Shown: positions 1-7,984 of the stretch, one piece after another
Layout: each line of letters opens with the position of its first letter
Position numbering within the stretch: the first letter of the stretch is position 1
Assembly (NCBI RefSeq): GCF_003634705.1
Contig: NZ_RBWU01000007.1
Coordinates: 496,001 to 560,000, forward strand
Direction of reading: 5' to 3'
From: Actinomadura pelletieri DSM 43383
Lineage (GTDB): Bacteria > Actinomycetota > Actinomycetes > Streptosporangiales > Streptosporangiaceae
Length of the DNA stretch: 64,000 bases
Position numbers and translations under genes: made by a program
Notes under the pieces: generated by a model
Seen by the model: only the letters and a program-made list of their open reading frames with translations
Told to the model about the DNA's origin: nothing
Database searches by the model: none

Positions 1-695
1 AGCTCGACGGCCTCCGCGGTGACCGGCGCGGACCCGTGGGACAGCTCCGCGAGGTAGGCGGCGGTCTCGCCGGGCCCGAACGGGGAGACCATGACGCCGG
101 TCACGTTCGGCAGCCGGAGCAGTTCCGCCACCACGGGCCGCAGCGGATGCCGCCGGTGCAGGTCGTCGGACCGGTACGTGCCGACGAGGCAGACGCGTTC
201 GCGTTGCAGCACGCGGCAGAGGAACGTCAGCAGGTGCCGGGTGGACCGGTCCGCCCAGTGAAGGTCCTCCAGGACGAGCAGGACGGGCCGTTCCCGCCCG
301 AGTTCCCCGAGCAGACCGAGCACCGCCCCGAACAGCTGCTGCTGCCCGAGTTCGGCGGCGCCCGGGTCGGCGTCGCCGTCGGGGAGGAGCCGTCCCAGCA
401 CGGGCCGTGCGTCGAGCACCGCGCGGACCGCGTCCGCCTCGGGGGAGCCGCCGTGCGCGGCCGACCACAGCGCGTCGGCGAGCGGCAGGTAGGGCACGCT
501 CTCGCCCAGCTCCGCGCACTGCCCGACGAGGACGGCGCAACCGTCGTCGCGTGCGGCGCGCACCAGCGCGTTCACCAGATGCGTCTTGCCGACGCCCGCG
601 TCGCCGCTGACGAGCACGGCCCCGGCGTGGCCCGCGGACGCACGCGCGAGCGCGGCGGTCAGCTCCGCGAACTCGGCGGCCCTGCCGATCAGCAC
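1..695 (-). CDS. LAL/MalT-like ATPase regulator, C-terminus beyond window
   Basis: N-terminal part of a large signal-transduction ATPase (LAL/LuxR-type regulator family). The reading frame runs off the left edge. It starts at a GTG (695) six bases after a GGGGG ribosome site, with no good ATG in frame. The product begins LIGRAAEFAEL, the usual opening of this family. It continues through a P-loop GDAGVGKTHL near residue 35, a Walker B-like segment LLVLEDLHWAD near residue 145, and a following GTYRSDD. This order (AAA/NB-ARC ATPase, then TPR-like repeats, then usually a C-terminal LuxR helix-turn-helix) matches the complete homologue at 54851-57880. The helix-turn-helix itself cannot be seen here. 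Substrate and regulon are unknown. A SARP- or cyclase-type member of the same ATPase class is the main alternative. Confidence 0.85.
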   Translation of the reverse strand, partial: MLIGRAAEFAELTAALARASAGHAGAVLVSGDAGVGKTHLVNALVRAARDDGCAVLVGQCAELGESVPYLPLADALWSAAHGGSPEADAVRAVLDARPVLGRLLPDGDADPGAAELGQQQLFGAVLGLLGELGRERPVLLVLEDLHWADRSTRHLLTFLCRVLQRERVCLVGTYRSDDLHRRHPLRPVVAELLRLPNVTGVMVSPFGPGETAAYLAELSHGSAPVTAEAVE

Positions 696-760
696 CAACG
701 GCCCCCTTCGTTCATCCCGCCCAGTATCCCACCCGGTGGACTTCGCGGGGCGGACATGAA

Positions 761-794
761 CGGGCCCCGGATCCGGGGAGGGATCCGGGGCCCG
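761..794 (-). terminator. Perfect 14-bp hairpin after the glycosyltransferase gene
   Basis: Bases 761-774 and 781-794 form a perfect 14-bp GC-rich inverted repeat around a 6-base loop. It lies just downstream of the minus-strand glycosyltransferase stop at 810 and upstream of the next minus-strand gene. There is no T-run, which is common for actinobacterial terminators. Confidence 0.75.
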
Positions 795-809
795 CGAGGG
801 CGGCGCTTC

Positions 810-2087
810 TCAGCCGGCCAGGGCGGGGGTTCGGCCGGTTTCGTGCTCCGCCTCGTCCAGTTCGGCGACCAGGTCGACGTCCGGCTCCGGCTCGACCTCC
901 TCGGCGGGCAGCACCCGCTGGTAGGCGCGGAGCGTCTCGGCGGCGGTCCGCTCCAGCGAGTACCGGGAGCGGGCGCGGTCGGCGGCGGCGATCGAGTAGC
1001 CGTGCAGTGTGGTCTCCTCGTTGAGCAGGTGCCGGATCATGCGTCCGATCACGACGGGACGTCCCGCGGGGACGTGCACGCCGGTGATGTGGTCGAGCAC
1101 CTCGTCGGCGTTGCCGCCCGCCGGGGTCGCGACGACGGGGACGCCGCAGGCCATCGCCTCCAGCGGCGCCGCCGGGCACGGCTGGTGCGGGGACAGGCAC
1201 AGCGCGAGGCTCGCCGTGCGCAGCAGCTTCGGCAGCGACTTGCGGGGCAGCCGCCCGAGGAAGATCACCCGATCGTTGACGTGCAGTTCCTTGGCGAGCA
1301 GCACGAGCCGGTGCACGACCGGATCGTTCTCCAGGTCCTCGCGGGCGGGACCGCCCGCGACGGTCAGCTCGGCGTTCGGGACGTGCACCAGGGCGCGCAG
1401 CGCGGTCGCGACGTCCCCGGCCTCCAGGTCGCCGCACACCATCACCAGACGGCGCCGGTCGCCGCGCGGCATCGCCGGTCCGACCTGCGTGAACAGGTCA
1501 CCGTCAACGCCATAGGGGACGACGCGGATCCGGGGGCGCGGCACGCCCGTCCGGACGAGCGCGTTCGCCTCCTCGACATGCCCGGCGAGGACGATGTCGG
1601 CGTCCCGCGCGATGGCCTTCTCCAGCCGGTCGCGGTGCGGGTGGACGGGGAGCCCGGCGCGCCGCTCGGTGGCGGCCACGCCGTGGTAGCTCTGGGCGAA
1701 GGGGATGCCGAGTTCGCGGGCGACGGCGCAGGCGGCGATCCCGCCGATCCAACCGTGCGCGTGGACGATGTCGGGGCGACCGGCCCCGCTCCAGCGGCGG
1801 CGCAGACCGTCGGCGAACTCGCGGAGGTGCTTCAGCAGCTCGTCGTCGGGAAGGGGGCGGGCGGGCCCGGCGTCGAGATGGACCAGTGCGGCGCCCGGCG
1901 CCAGCCGGGTCCGGGCACGCGCGGCCTTGTTCTGGCGCCGGGCGTACACCGTGACCTGGTTCGGCTCACCTTCCGCGGAGAGCGGACGGGTCAGCGAGCG
2001 GGCGAGGTCGCGTACGTGGACCGAGTGGAGGTGCTCGCCGTCAAGGTCGGAGGCGGACACGAGTGCGATGTTCAACGGGCGGTGCAT
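810..2087 (-). CDS. GT4-family glycosyltransferase
   Basis: Retaining glycosyltransferase of family GT4 (GT-B fold), transferring a sugar from a nucleotide-sugar donor to an unidentified acceptor. The ATG at 2087 is chosen because GGAGG lies six bases upstream; an upstream start at 2108 would add seven residues without a ribosome site. The roughly 425-residue protein has the N-terminal acceptor domain with HAHGW near residue 120, a family-typical linker VVPYGVDGDLF, and a C-terminal donor-binding domain with PLEAMACGVPVVATPAGG, which carries the EX7E-like signature. No signal peptide or membrane helix is visible, so it should act in the cytoplasm or at the membrane face. Close relatives include MshA-like enzymes, but the length and isolated position do not allow assignment to mycothiol synthesis. 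It is followed by a strong hairpin, so it is probably monocistronic. Confidence 0.9.
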   Translation of the reverse strand: MHRPLNIALVSASDLDGEHLHSVHVRDLARSLTRPLSAEGEPNQVTVYARRQNKAARARTRLAPGAALVHLDAGPARPLPDDELLKHLREFADGLRRRWSGAGRPDIVHAHGWIGGIAACAVARELGIPFAQSYHGVAATERRAGLPVHPHRDRLEKAIARDADIVLAGHVEEANALVRTGVPRPRIRVVPYGVDGDLFTQVGPAMPRGDRRRLVMVCGDLEAGDVATALRALVHVPNAELTVAGGPAREDLENDPVVHRLVLLAKELHVNDRVIFLGRLPRKSLPKLLRTASLALCLSPHQPCPAAPLEAMACGVPVVATPAGGNADEVLDHITGVHVPAGRPVVIGRMIRHLLNEETTLHGYSIAAADRARSRYSLERTAAETLRAYQRVLPAEEVEPEPDVDLVAELDEAEHETGRTPALAG

Positions 2088-2266
2088 ACGGATCCTCCGG
2101 GGCAACACAGGGGAAGCACGGAGGTATCTGCGTCGTAGACACCTGCTCGATCAGACTCTTATCCGGCCACACCTACCGTCAAACCTCGCGAATCGGATCT
2201 CCTGCCCCGCGCGGCCCGCCGATCCGCCTCCGACCAGCGAGGACACCGGACGAGATCCCTGACCGA

Positions 2267-3949
2267 TCAGGAGACGACGGGGAGGGTGATCGCGGACGGA
2301 TGGGCGGGGGAGTGGAAGATCTCCTGGTCCGCGGTGAGCATCTCGGTGGCGGCGCCGATGGGCGCGCCGGTGCCGGGGTTGCGGGCCACGCGGGGGTAGG
2401 CGCCGCTGGCCACCTGCACGCGGACACGATGCCCGCGGCGGAAGCGGTGACCGGCGGGCCACAGTTCGACGGCGATCCGCCGGACGCCGTCCGGCCCCGG
2501 TTCCGGTGAGCCGGGGACGAGCCGGCGCATGCCCTCGCACAGGTTCATCGACGCGCCGTCGGGGGTGACGTCGCACAGCCGGACGACGAAGTCGGTGTGC
2601 TCGCGGTTCGAACGGATGTGCAGGTCGGCGGTGACCGGGCCGATGATCTCCAGATCCTCGTCGAGGACGTCGGAGGTGTAGGTCAGCACGTCCCTGCGAC
2701 GTTCCAGGCGCCGCTGGTCGGTGGACGGGTGCGTCTCGCCGAGCAGGGTCGGCCCGCCGAGGAACGGCGTCGGGTGGTTCGGGTCGTACCGGTAGGTGTC
2801 GGGCCGGTGGGTGTCGGGCCGGTGGGCGTCGGAATCGGACTCGGAATCGGACTCGGGCGGCGCCTCGGGGGACAGGGCGCCGTCCTCGCGCAGGTGCCAG
2901 CGCTCCTCCCGCATCCCGGGGACGGGCCAGTCGGGGAACTCCCGCCACTCCTCCGCGCCGGTGACGTACAGCCGGACGGGCTGTTCCCGCAGCTGGGACG
3001 GGTCGTCCAGCAGGTGGGCGCGGAACCAGGCGATCGACTCGCCGATCGAGCCCCGCATCATCCGCTGGTCGGCGTGGAACCACGGCCCGATCGTCAGGTA
3101 GGGGCGGCGGCCGGCGGCGCGGAGCGCGGCGTAGTCCTTGATCTGCCAGGGCAGGAAGATGTCGTACCAGCCGCCCGTCATGTTCACCGGCGCCGTGACC
3201 TGGGAGACGGTCGGGCTGAAGTCGCGTTTGTCCCAGAACGGGGTATCGGGGCCGTTGATGAGGAGGTCCTGGAAGAAACGCTGCTGCGCGCCGGTCGCGA
3301 GCCGGTCGAGTTCGGCGAGGGGACGCCCGGACAGGGTGGCGCGGCGGGCGCGGCGCGGCGACAGCACCGCGGTCGTGATGCCGGACAGGGAGTTCTTCAT
3401 CCGCGCGGTCATGTCGACCCAGATGAGGGCCGACTCCAGCGCGAACGCCCCGCCGACGTTCACCGCGTCACGGAACGTGGACGCGGTGACCTGCATCGAC
3501 AGCGCCCGCAGCGCGGGCCCGGCCTCGGCGGCGACGGCCCACTGCACATAGCCGAGGTAGCTCGGGCCGTGCATGGCGAACGTTCCACCGAACCACGGCT
3601 GTGACCGAAGCCACTCGACGGTGGCGAGGCCGTCCTCGCGCTCGTCCAGCGCCTCGAACACCCCGCCGGACCCGAAACCGCCGCGGACGCTCTGCACCAC
3701 GACCTGGAACCCGTGCGACGCGAAGCCCTGCCCGCACATCAGCCCGAACGGCCCGCGCCGCCCGTAGGGGGAGCGGACGAGCACCGTCGGCGCCCGCTCG
3801 ACGCCCTCGGGGGCGTAGTGGTCGGCCAGCAGGGTGACGCCGTCCCCCGCGGGGACCTCCAGGTCCCGTTCGACCGTGACGCGGTGGGGGCCGTTCCGCA
3901 GTCCCAGCGCCGTGACCCCGAGCCGGCGCATCATTCCCACGCCTACCAC
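2267..3949 (-). CDS. CocE/NonD family (S15-like) hydrolase
   Basis: Alpha/beta hydrolase of the X-Pro dipeptidyl-peptidase/cocaine esterase class (S15-like, CocE/NonD). The N-terminal catalytic domain shows the expected order: VRSPYGRRG, the nucleophile elbow GPSYLGY (Ser near residue 135), an acid-containing GGWYDIFL, and GPWFHAD with the likely catalytic His. A C-terminal beta-sandwich (residues about 360-555, with FVVRLCDV and GHRFRRGHRVRVQV) matches the family's jelly-roll domain. Before it, residues about 385-420 hold an Asp/Ser-rich low-complexity linker with repeated SDSES and HRPDT units, encoded by short DNA repeats. The physiological ester or amide substrate is unknown. The start may be this GTG or the paired ATGs 15-18 bases further in; the ribosome site is ambiguous. 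No signal peptide is seen. Confidence 0.9.
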   Translation of the reverse strand: MVGVGMMRRLGVTALGLRNGPHRVTVERDLEVPAGDGVTLLADHYAPEGVERAPTVLVRSPYGRRGPFGLMCGQGFASHGFQVVVQSVRGGFGSGGVFEALDEREDGLATVEWLRSQPWFGGTFAMHGPSYLGYVQWAVAAEAGPALRALSMQVTASTFRDAVNVGGAFALESALIWVDMTARMKNSLSGITTAVLSPRRARRATLSGRPLAELDRLATGAQQRFFQDLLINGPDTPFWDKRDFSPTVSQVTAPVNMTGGWYDIFLPWQIKDYAALRAAGRRPYLTIGPWFHADQRMMRGSIGESIAWFRAHLLDDPSQLREQPVRLYVTGAEEWREFPDWPVPGMREERWHLREDGALSPEAPPESDSESDSDAHRPDTHRPDTYRYDPNHPTPFLGGPTLLGETHPSTDQRRLERRRDVLTYTSDVLDEDLEIIGPVTADLHIRSNREHTDFVVRLCDVTPDGASMNLCEGMRRLVPGSPEPGPDGVRRIAVELWPAGHRFRRGHRVRVQVASGAYPRVARNPGTGAPIGAATEMLTADQEIFHSPAHPSAITLPVVS

Positions 3950-4114
3950 CTGATCGATCGTAACCGTCCCCCTGTCTCCCCCCGGTCCCCGGTGTCCCGG
4001 ATGTGCGTCGCGCGCTCCGGGCCTTCACTACGATCGAGGACGCACAACATGGCAAATCGGGACGGGACGGGGCAGGCCGCGGGCCGTCCCGAGGGAAGGG
4101 GAGACGCGCGCGTC

Positions 4115-5164
4115 ATGGGTGACCTGAGCTGGGAGCGGATCATCGCCGCCGCGGTCGTGCTGGCGGTGGCCCTGGCGATCGCGGTCGTCCTGCGGCTGCT
4201 GACCGGACGGTTGGCGAAGCGGGCGGACGGCACCCGGTGGGACTGGGACGACATGGCCGCCCGGCTGGTCAAGGACCTGGCCGTCCCCGTCTCGGTGATC
4301 CTCGGCCTGTGGACCGCGGCGAAGGTGCTGGACCTGCCGCGCGGCACGCTGGACGTGACCGCCAACGTGCTCACCGCCGTGACGATCTTCGTGGTGTCGG
4401 TGGCGCTGGCCCGGCTGATCGCGAGTTCGGTCAGCGCCTTCGCGATGAGCAAGCAGGGCGTGGCCGCCAATGTCACGATCTTCGCCAACATCGCCAAGGT
4501 CGTGGTGATCGGCGTCGGTCTGCTGATCATGCTGCAGAGCCTCGGGGTCTCGATCTCGCCGCTGCTCGGCGCCCTGGGCGTCGGCGGTCTCGCGGTCGCG
4601 CTCGCCCTCCAGGACACCCTGGCGAACCTGTTCGCGGGCGTGCACGTCCTGGCGTCCAAGACCATCGAGCCCGGCGACTACATCAAGCTGGCCACGGGCC
4701 AGGAGGGGTACGTCGTCGACATCAACTGGCGCAACACCTCCATCCGGACGCTGTCGGACAACATCGAGGTCATCCCGAACCAGCGGTTCTCCGACACGAT
4801 CCTCACCAACTACCACCGTCCCGCGCAGGACATGTCGATCCTGGTCTACGCGAAGGTGGCCTACGAGGTCGACCTGGACCGGGTGGAGGAACTCCTCGTC
4901 GAGGTCGGTCAGGACGTGATGAAGGACGTGCAGGGCGGCGTCGAGGACGCGAGCGTCCTGGTCCGGTTCGACGACTTCAACGACGCGACCGTCGGCTTCC
5001 ACGTCATCCTGCGGTCGACGGAGTTCGGCGACCAGTTCCTCATCAAGCACGAGTTCCTGAAGCGGCTGCACCGGACGCTGCGCGAGGAGGGCATCGCGCC
5101 GCCCTACTGGCACCACCGCGTCGTCGTCGACGCGCCCGCCCGCGAGGACGAGCTAGCCCTCTGA
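4115..5164 (+). CDS. Mechanosensitive ion channel, MscS family
   Basis: Small-conductance mechanosensitive channel that opens under membrane tension to release solutes on osmotic downshock. From the ATG at 4115, preceded by the purine-rich GGGAAGGGGAG, it is 349 residues. An N-terminal helix (residues 8-27) is followed by further membrane segments around 57-70, 90-110 and 125-150. The pore helix region is Ala/Gly-rich (LLGALGVGGLAVALALQDTLANLFAG), as in the MscS TM3. Next come the beta domain with EPGDYIKL and the PNQRFSDTILTNY segment typical of MscS, and an alpha/beta cytoplasmic domain. An upstream in-frame ATG at 4049 is less likely. The last 12 bases overlap the 3' end of the convergent HATPase-ankyrin gene. 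Confidence 0.92.
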   Translation: MGDLSWERIIAAAVVLAVALAIAVVLRLLTGRLAKRADGTRWDWDDMAARLVKDLAVPVSVILGLWTAAKVLDLPRGTLDVTANVLTAVTIFVVSVALARLIASSVSAFAMSKQGVAANVTIFANIAKVVVIGVGLLIMLQSLGVSISPLLGALGVGGLAVALALQDTLANLFAGVHVLASKTIEPGDYIKLATGQEGYVVDINWRNTSIRTLSDNIEVIPNQRFSDTILTNYHRPAQDMSILVYAKVAYEVDLDRVEELLVEVGQDVMKDVQGGVEDASVLVRFDDFNDATVGFHVILRSTEFGDQFLIKHEFLKRLHRTLREEGIAPPYWHHRVVVDAPAREDELAL

Positions 5165-6001
5165 CTCCGCGTCGAACCAGGCGAGGAACTCGGTGCCGCC
5201 GAACATCCGCGCCGTGTCGACGGCGGACGGCGACCCGGCCCTGGGGTCGGCGCCCGCGTCCAGGAGCGCCCGCACCACGTCCGGTTCCCGTTGGAGCACC
5301 GCGCCCGGGAGGGGCCGCAGCCCCTCGTCGTTCGGACGTTCGGGGTCGGCGCCGCGCGCCGCGAGCGCCCGCACGGTGTCGGCGTGGCCGTGAGACGCGG
5401 CGAGCATGAGCAGCGTGTCGCCGCCGTCGTCGGACAGATTCGGCGGCACCCCCGCCTCGACGTACTCGACGAGTTCCGCCGTCCGCCCGGCGCGCGCCAT
5501 CTCGAACAGCCGGTCCGCGAACTCGTCCATCGCCGGGTCGGCCGCGGCCACGAAGGGGGCCGCGTGGTCCGCGGTGAGCCGCACGCCGAGGCTGTCCGCC
5601 CCGTACCGCAGCCGCTTCTCCAGGGCGACGAGCGCGCCGGCCTCGGGAAGGGAGCGGAAGCGCACGTCGTCCGCCAACGCCTTCATGATCAACAGCCCGC
5701 GGCCCCGCTCCTCCCGTGGCCCGGGGTCGGGCACGCCCGTGGGGTCGAACCCGCGGCCCGAGTCGATCACCTTGATCAGGCAGCGGCGATCCTGGATCGT
5801 GGCGCGCACCGTGTAGCCGACGCCCCGCTCGGCGTGCCGGATCACGTTGGTGCACGCCTCGGTCAGCATCACCTCGATGTCACCGCGAATCTGGTCGTCC
5901 ACCCCGAGGGCGGTCAGCGCCGCGTCCAGCAGCCTCCGTGTCGCCGGGACACTGGCCGCGTCCCGGGGTAGCAGGAGGTCGAGGCTGATCTCCACGTCCA
6001 C
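5153..6001 (-). CDS. HATPase_c_2 (anti-sigma-like) protein fused to ankyrin repeats
   Basis: Two-domain protein in one uninterrupted frame. Residues about 1-130 are a GHKL/HATPase_c_2 domain of the RsbW/SpoIIAB type: N-box EACTNVIRHA, G1 box DSGRGFDP and G2-like RGRGLLIMKAL. Members of this class are serine kinases or anti-sigma factors that bind partner regulators. Residues about 150-280 are ankyrin repeats with the hallmarks DTLLMLAASHGH, VRALAARGADP and VRALLDAGADP. The ankyrin half resembles small stand-alone actinobacterial ankyrin proteins that begin where residue MDEFADRLFE lies here; that internal ATG has no ribosome site. The GTG at 6001 follows AAGGACGGA; an ATG at 6052 is an alternative without one. 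It lies 77 bases after the GPP34 gene and may be cotranscribed with the SPFH cluster. Partner proteins are unknown. Confidence 0.85.
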   Translation of the reverse strand: MDVEISLDLLLPRDAASVPATRRLLDAALTALGVDDQIRGDIEVMLTEACTNVIRHAERGVGYTVRATIQDRRCLIKVIDSGRGFDPTGVPDPGPREERGRGLLIMKALADDVRFRSLPEAGALVALEKRLRYGADSLGVRLTADHAAPFVAAADPAMDEFADRLFEMARAGRTAELVEYVEAGVPPNLSDDGGDTLLMLAASHGHADTVRALAARGADPERPNDEGLRPLPGAVLQREPDVVRALLDAGADPRAGSPSAVDTARMFGGTEFLAWFDAESEG

Positions 6002-6078
6002 TCCGTCCTTCACCGTCCTGTTCTTCGTGCCCCACCGGTCACCCTCAAACATGGACGGTCCGGCCGTCGCGGGGGAGT

Positions 6079-6705
6079 TCAGCCGCCGCCGTCGGAGCGG
6101 TCCTGGTCGAGCGCCCGGCGGACCGCCGGGGCCGCGGGGCCCGTCCGCGCCGTCAACTCCGCGATCCGCCGCCGGTAGCGCCGCCGGTCCGCGCCCGGCA
6201 GGACGGTCTTCAGCTCGCCCGCCGCGGCCAGCGCGACCGCGGCGGCGTCGAAGCTGTTCACATGGGCCACCGGACGTCCCCGCAGCGCGGAGGACGCCCC
6301 GCCCCACAGCGTCTTCACCACCCGGGGATCCTTCACCGTGATCTCGTGCCGCGGGAACACCCCGAGGACCGTGCGCCTGCGCACCCGGATCCAGCCGTCG
6401 TGGACGAGTTCGTCGCGGACCGTCCGCACGATCGCCCTGCTGTCCTTGCGCACCCAGTGCTTCCACGTCCGGGGGCGCGGGGACGCGGCGATCTGCGCCA
6501 GCACCCCGTACGGGTCGTCGCCGGGCGTCCCCGGGACGGGCCCGCGCCGCCCCTCGCCGAGGCGGCCGTCGAGGTACAGCTCGGTCAGGGCGGCCGCGCG
6601 CAGCACGTAGCCGAGCTGCGCGCCGCCCTTGGTCATCTTCTGCTTGTTCGTGTCGTAGGCCAGCAGGAACATCCGCGCCGGCAGCGTTTCCGGAACCCGG
6701 ATCAT
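6079..6705 (-). CDS. GPP34/GOLPH3 family protein
   Basis: GPP34 (Golgi phosphoprotein 3-like, PF05719) protein of 208 residues. In eukaryotes this fold binds phosphatidylinositol-4-phosphate. The bacterial role is not established, and many actinomycetes carry several copies. Recognisable points are the N-terminal LPARMFLLAYD, the segment GYVLRAAALTELYLDGRL near residue 30, WVRKDSR, and a C-terminal block of Arg-rich helices ending in a hydrophilic tail. The ATG overlaps the stop of the upstream ribbon-helix-helix gene (ATGA), with GAGGACG as the ribosome site, so the two are translationally coupled. Its place in an operon with SPFH and RHH genes suggests a membrane-associated process. That role is inferred. 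Confidence 0.85.
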   Translation of the reverse strand: MIRVPETLPARMFLLAYDTNKQKMTKGGAQLGYVLRAAALTELYLDGRLGEGRRGPVPGTPGDDPYGVLAQIAASPRPRTWKHWVRKDSRAIVRTVRDELVHDGWIRVRRRTVLGVFPRHEITVKDPRVVKTLWGGASSALRGRPVAHVNSFDAAAVALAAAGELKTVLPGADRRRYRRRIAELTARTGPAAPAVRRALDQDRSDGGG

Positions 6706-7001
6706 GACTCGTCCTCGCCTCCGCGGACCGGCGGGTCGTTCTCGTCCCCCGCGTCGTTCTGGTTCTCGGTGTCGTCCCGGTTCTCGGGGTCGTCCCGGTC
6801 GCCGTCGTCGGACTTGCGGGGACGGCCCCGTCCCCGCATCCGGCCCGCCGACGCGGGCATGCGGCCCGCGTCGGCGAGCGCCCGCCGCAGCAGGAACTCG
6901 ATCTGCGCGTTGGTGCTGCGCAGCTCGTCCCCGGCCCACCGTGCCAGCGCGTCGTGCACCGCCGGGTCGAGCCGCAGCAGGATCTTCTTGCGCTCAGCCA
7001 C
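6702..7001 (-). CDS. Ribbon-helix-helix (Arc-like) DNA-binding protein with AT-hook-like motif
   Basis: Small 99-residue protein. Residues 1-45 match an Arc/MetJ-type ribbon-helix-helix: a beta strand KKILLRLDP followed by two helices with STNAQIEFLLRRAL, the helix typical of Arc-like repressors. Immediately after it is RGRGRPRK, which fits an AT-hook core (GRP flanked by basic residues). The last 35 residues are acidic (Asp/Glu/Asn). Such proteins bind short inverted repeats as dimers. Candidate sites lie 945 bp upstream in front of the SPFH gene (7946-7982). The GTG start lies 11 bases after the SPFH stop without a strong ribosome site, so translation is probably coupled. It overlaps the GPP34 start by 4 bp. 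Confidence 0.85.
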   Translation of the reverse strand: MAERKKILLRLDPAVHDALARWAGDELRSTNAQIEFLLRRALADAGRMPASAGRMRGRGRPRKSDDGDRDDPENRDDTENQNDAGDENDPPVRGGEDES

Positions 7002-7012
7002 GGGTAAGGGGC

Positions 7013-7927
7013 TCACTGGTAGAGGCTGCCGGTGTTGACCACCGGCTGGGCGTCGCGGTCGGCGCACAGCACGACCAGCAGGTTGCTGACCATCGCCGCC
7101 TTGCGTTCCTCGTCCAGTTCGACCACGTTCTCCTCGTCCAGCCGTTCCAGCGCGAGCTGCACCATGCCGACCGCGCCCTCGACGATCCGCTGCCGCGCCG
7201 CCACCACCGCGCCCGCCTGCTGGCGCCGCAGCATCGCCTGCGCGATCTCCGGCGCGTACGCCAGCCGGGTGATCCGTGACTCGATGATGTCGACGCCCGC
7301 GGACGCCACCCGCTGAGCCAGCTCCTCCGACAGCTGCGCGGTGATCTCGTCGGCGTTGTCGCGCAGCGAGGTCCGGTCGTGCGCGTCGTAGGGGAAGCTG
7401 CCCGCGATGTGCCGGACGGCCGCCTCCGTCTGGAACGCCACGAACTCGACGAAGTCGTCGACCTCGAACACCGCCCGCGCGGTGTCGGCGACCTGCCACA
7501 CCACCACGGCCGAGATCTCGATCGGGTTCCCGTCCAGATCGTTGACCTTGGCGAGGCCCGTCTCGTGGTTGCGGATCCGGGTCGACACCCGCCGCCGCTC
7601 GGTCAGCGGGTTCACCCAGCGGAGCCCGTCGGTGCGGACCGTGCCGGAGTAGCGTCCGAGCAGTTGCAGGACCCGGGCCTCGCCGGGCGCCACGGGGGTC
7701 AGTCCGGCCGCGATGACCAGCCCGACGAGCGTGAGCAGCGTGCCCGCGACGATTCCCGCCGCGATCGCGGCGGCGCCGCCCGTCGCGATCCCCGCGACCA
7801 CGGCCACGGCGGCCAGCAGGATCAGCAGCAGCGCCAGCCCGAGCATCGCCCAGCCGCCGCGGTCGGTCGCCGCCCGCTCCTCGATCTTCGGTCGTGGCAT
7901 CTCGACCTGCGTCGTCGCGTCCGCCAT
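7013..7927 (-). CDS. SPFH/Band 7 domain membrane protein
   Basis: Prohibitin/flotillin/HflK-class membrane protein of 304 residues. The ATG at 7927 follows GAGGAAGGGG; a further upstream GTG is less likely. After a short cytoplasmic lead there are two hydrophobic segments (about residues 26-48 and 52-75), then the SPFH domain (about 80-260): [22 protein letters not shown], strands ending [13 protein letters not shown], and the helical part with [10 protein letters not shown] and [18 protein letters not shown]. These proteins assemble into membrane scaffolds that organise microdomains or control membrane proteases. No protease gene adjoins it here; instead it leads a cluster with a DNA-binding RHH protein and a GPP34 protein. 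Confidence 0.9.
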   Translation of the reverse strand: MADATTQVEMPRPKIEERAATDRGGWAMLGLALLLILLAAVAVVAGIATGGAAAIAAGIVAGTLLTLVGLVIAAGLTPVAPGEARVLQLLGRYSGTVRTDGLRWVNPLTERRRVSTRIRNHETGLAKVNDLDGNPIEISAVVVWQVADTARAVFEVDDFVEFVAFQTEAAVRHIAGSFPYDAHDRTSLRDNADEITAQLSEELAQRVASAGVDIIESRITRLAYAPEIAQAMLRRQQAGAVVAARQRIVEGAVGMVQLALERLDEENVVELDEERKAAMVSNLLVVLCADRDAQPVVNTGSLYQ

Positions 7928-7945
7928 CCCGTCCCCTTCCTCGTT

Positions 7946-7982
7946 GTGATCTATCACCAATCTAGCAAAGTGATATCACTTT
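7946..7982 (-). promoter_or_regulatory. Paired GTGAT...ATCAC palindromes in the SPFH promoter
   Basis: Two palindromic sites lie between the SPFH start and the end of the MFS gene. Site 1 (7967-7982) is a perfect 16-bp palindrome, AAAGTGATATCACTTT. Site 2 (7946-7957) is GTGAT-CT-ATCAC. Their centres are 23 bp apart, about two helical turns. The shared GTGAT half-site and the distal gene encoding a ribbon-helix-helix protein suggest autoregulation; this is inference. Confidence 0.6.
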
Positions 7983-7984
7983 TC

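Noticed and set aside
810-2087. MshA (mycothiol glycosyltransferase) assignment
   Set aside because: Only general GT4 similarity is visible, and no mycothiol genes are nearby.
36-2138. 700-codon open frame on the plus strand
   Set aside because: Antisense to the LAL and glycosyltransferase genes. Its composition (Arg/Gly/Val/His-rich, no motifs) is that of a high-GC shadow frame.
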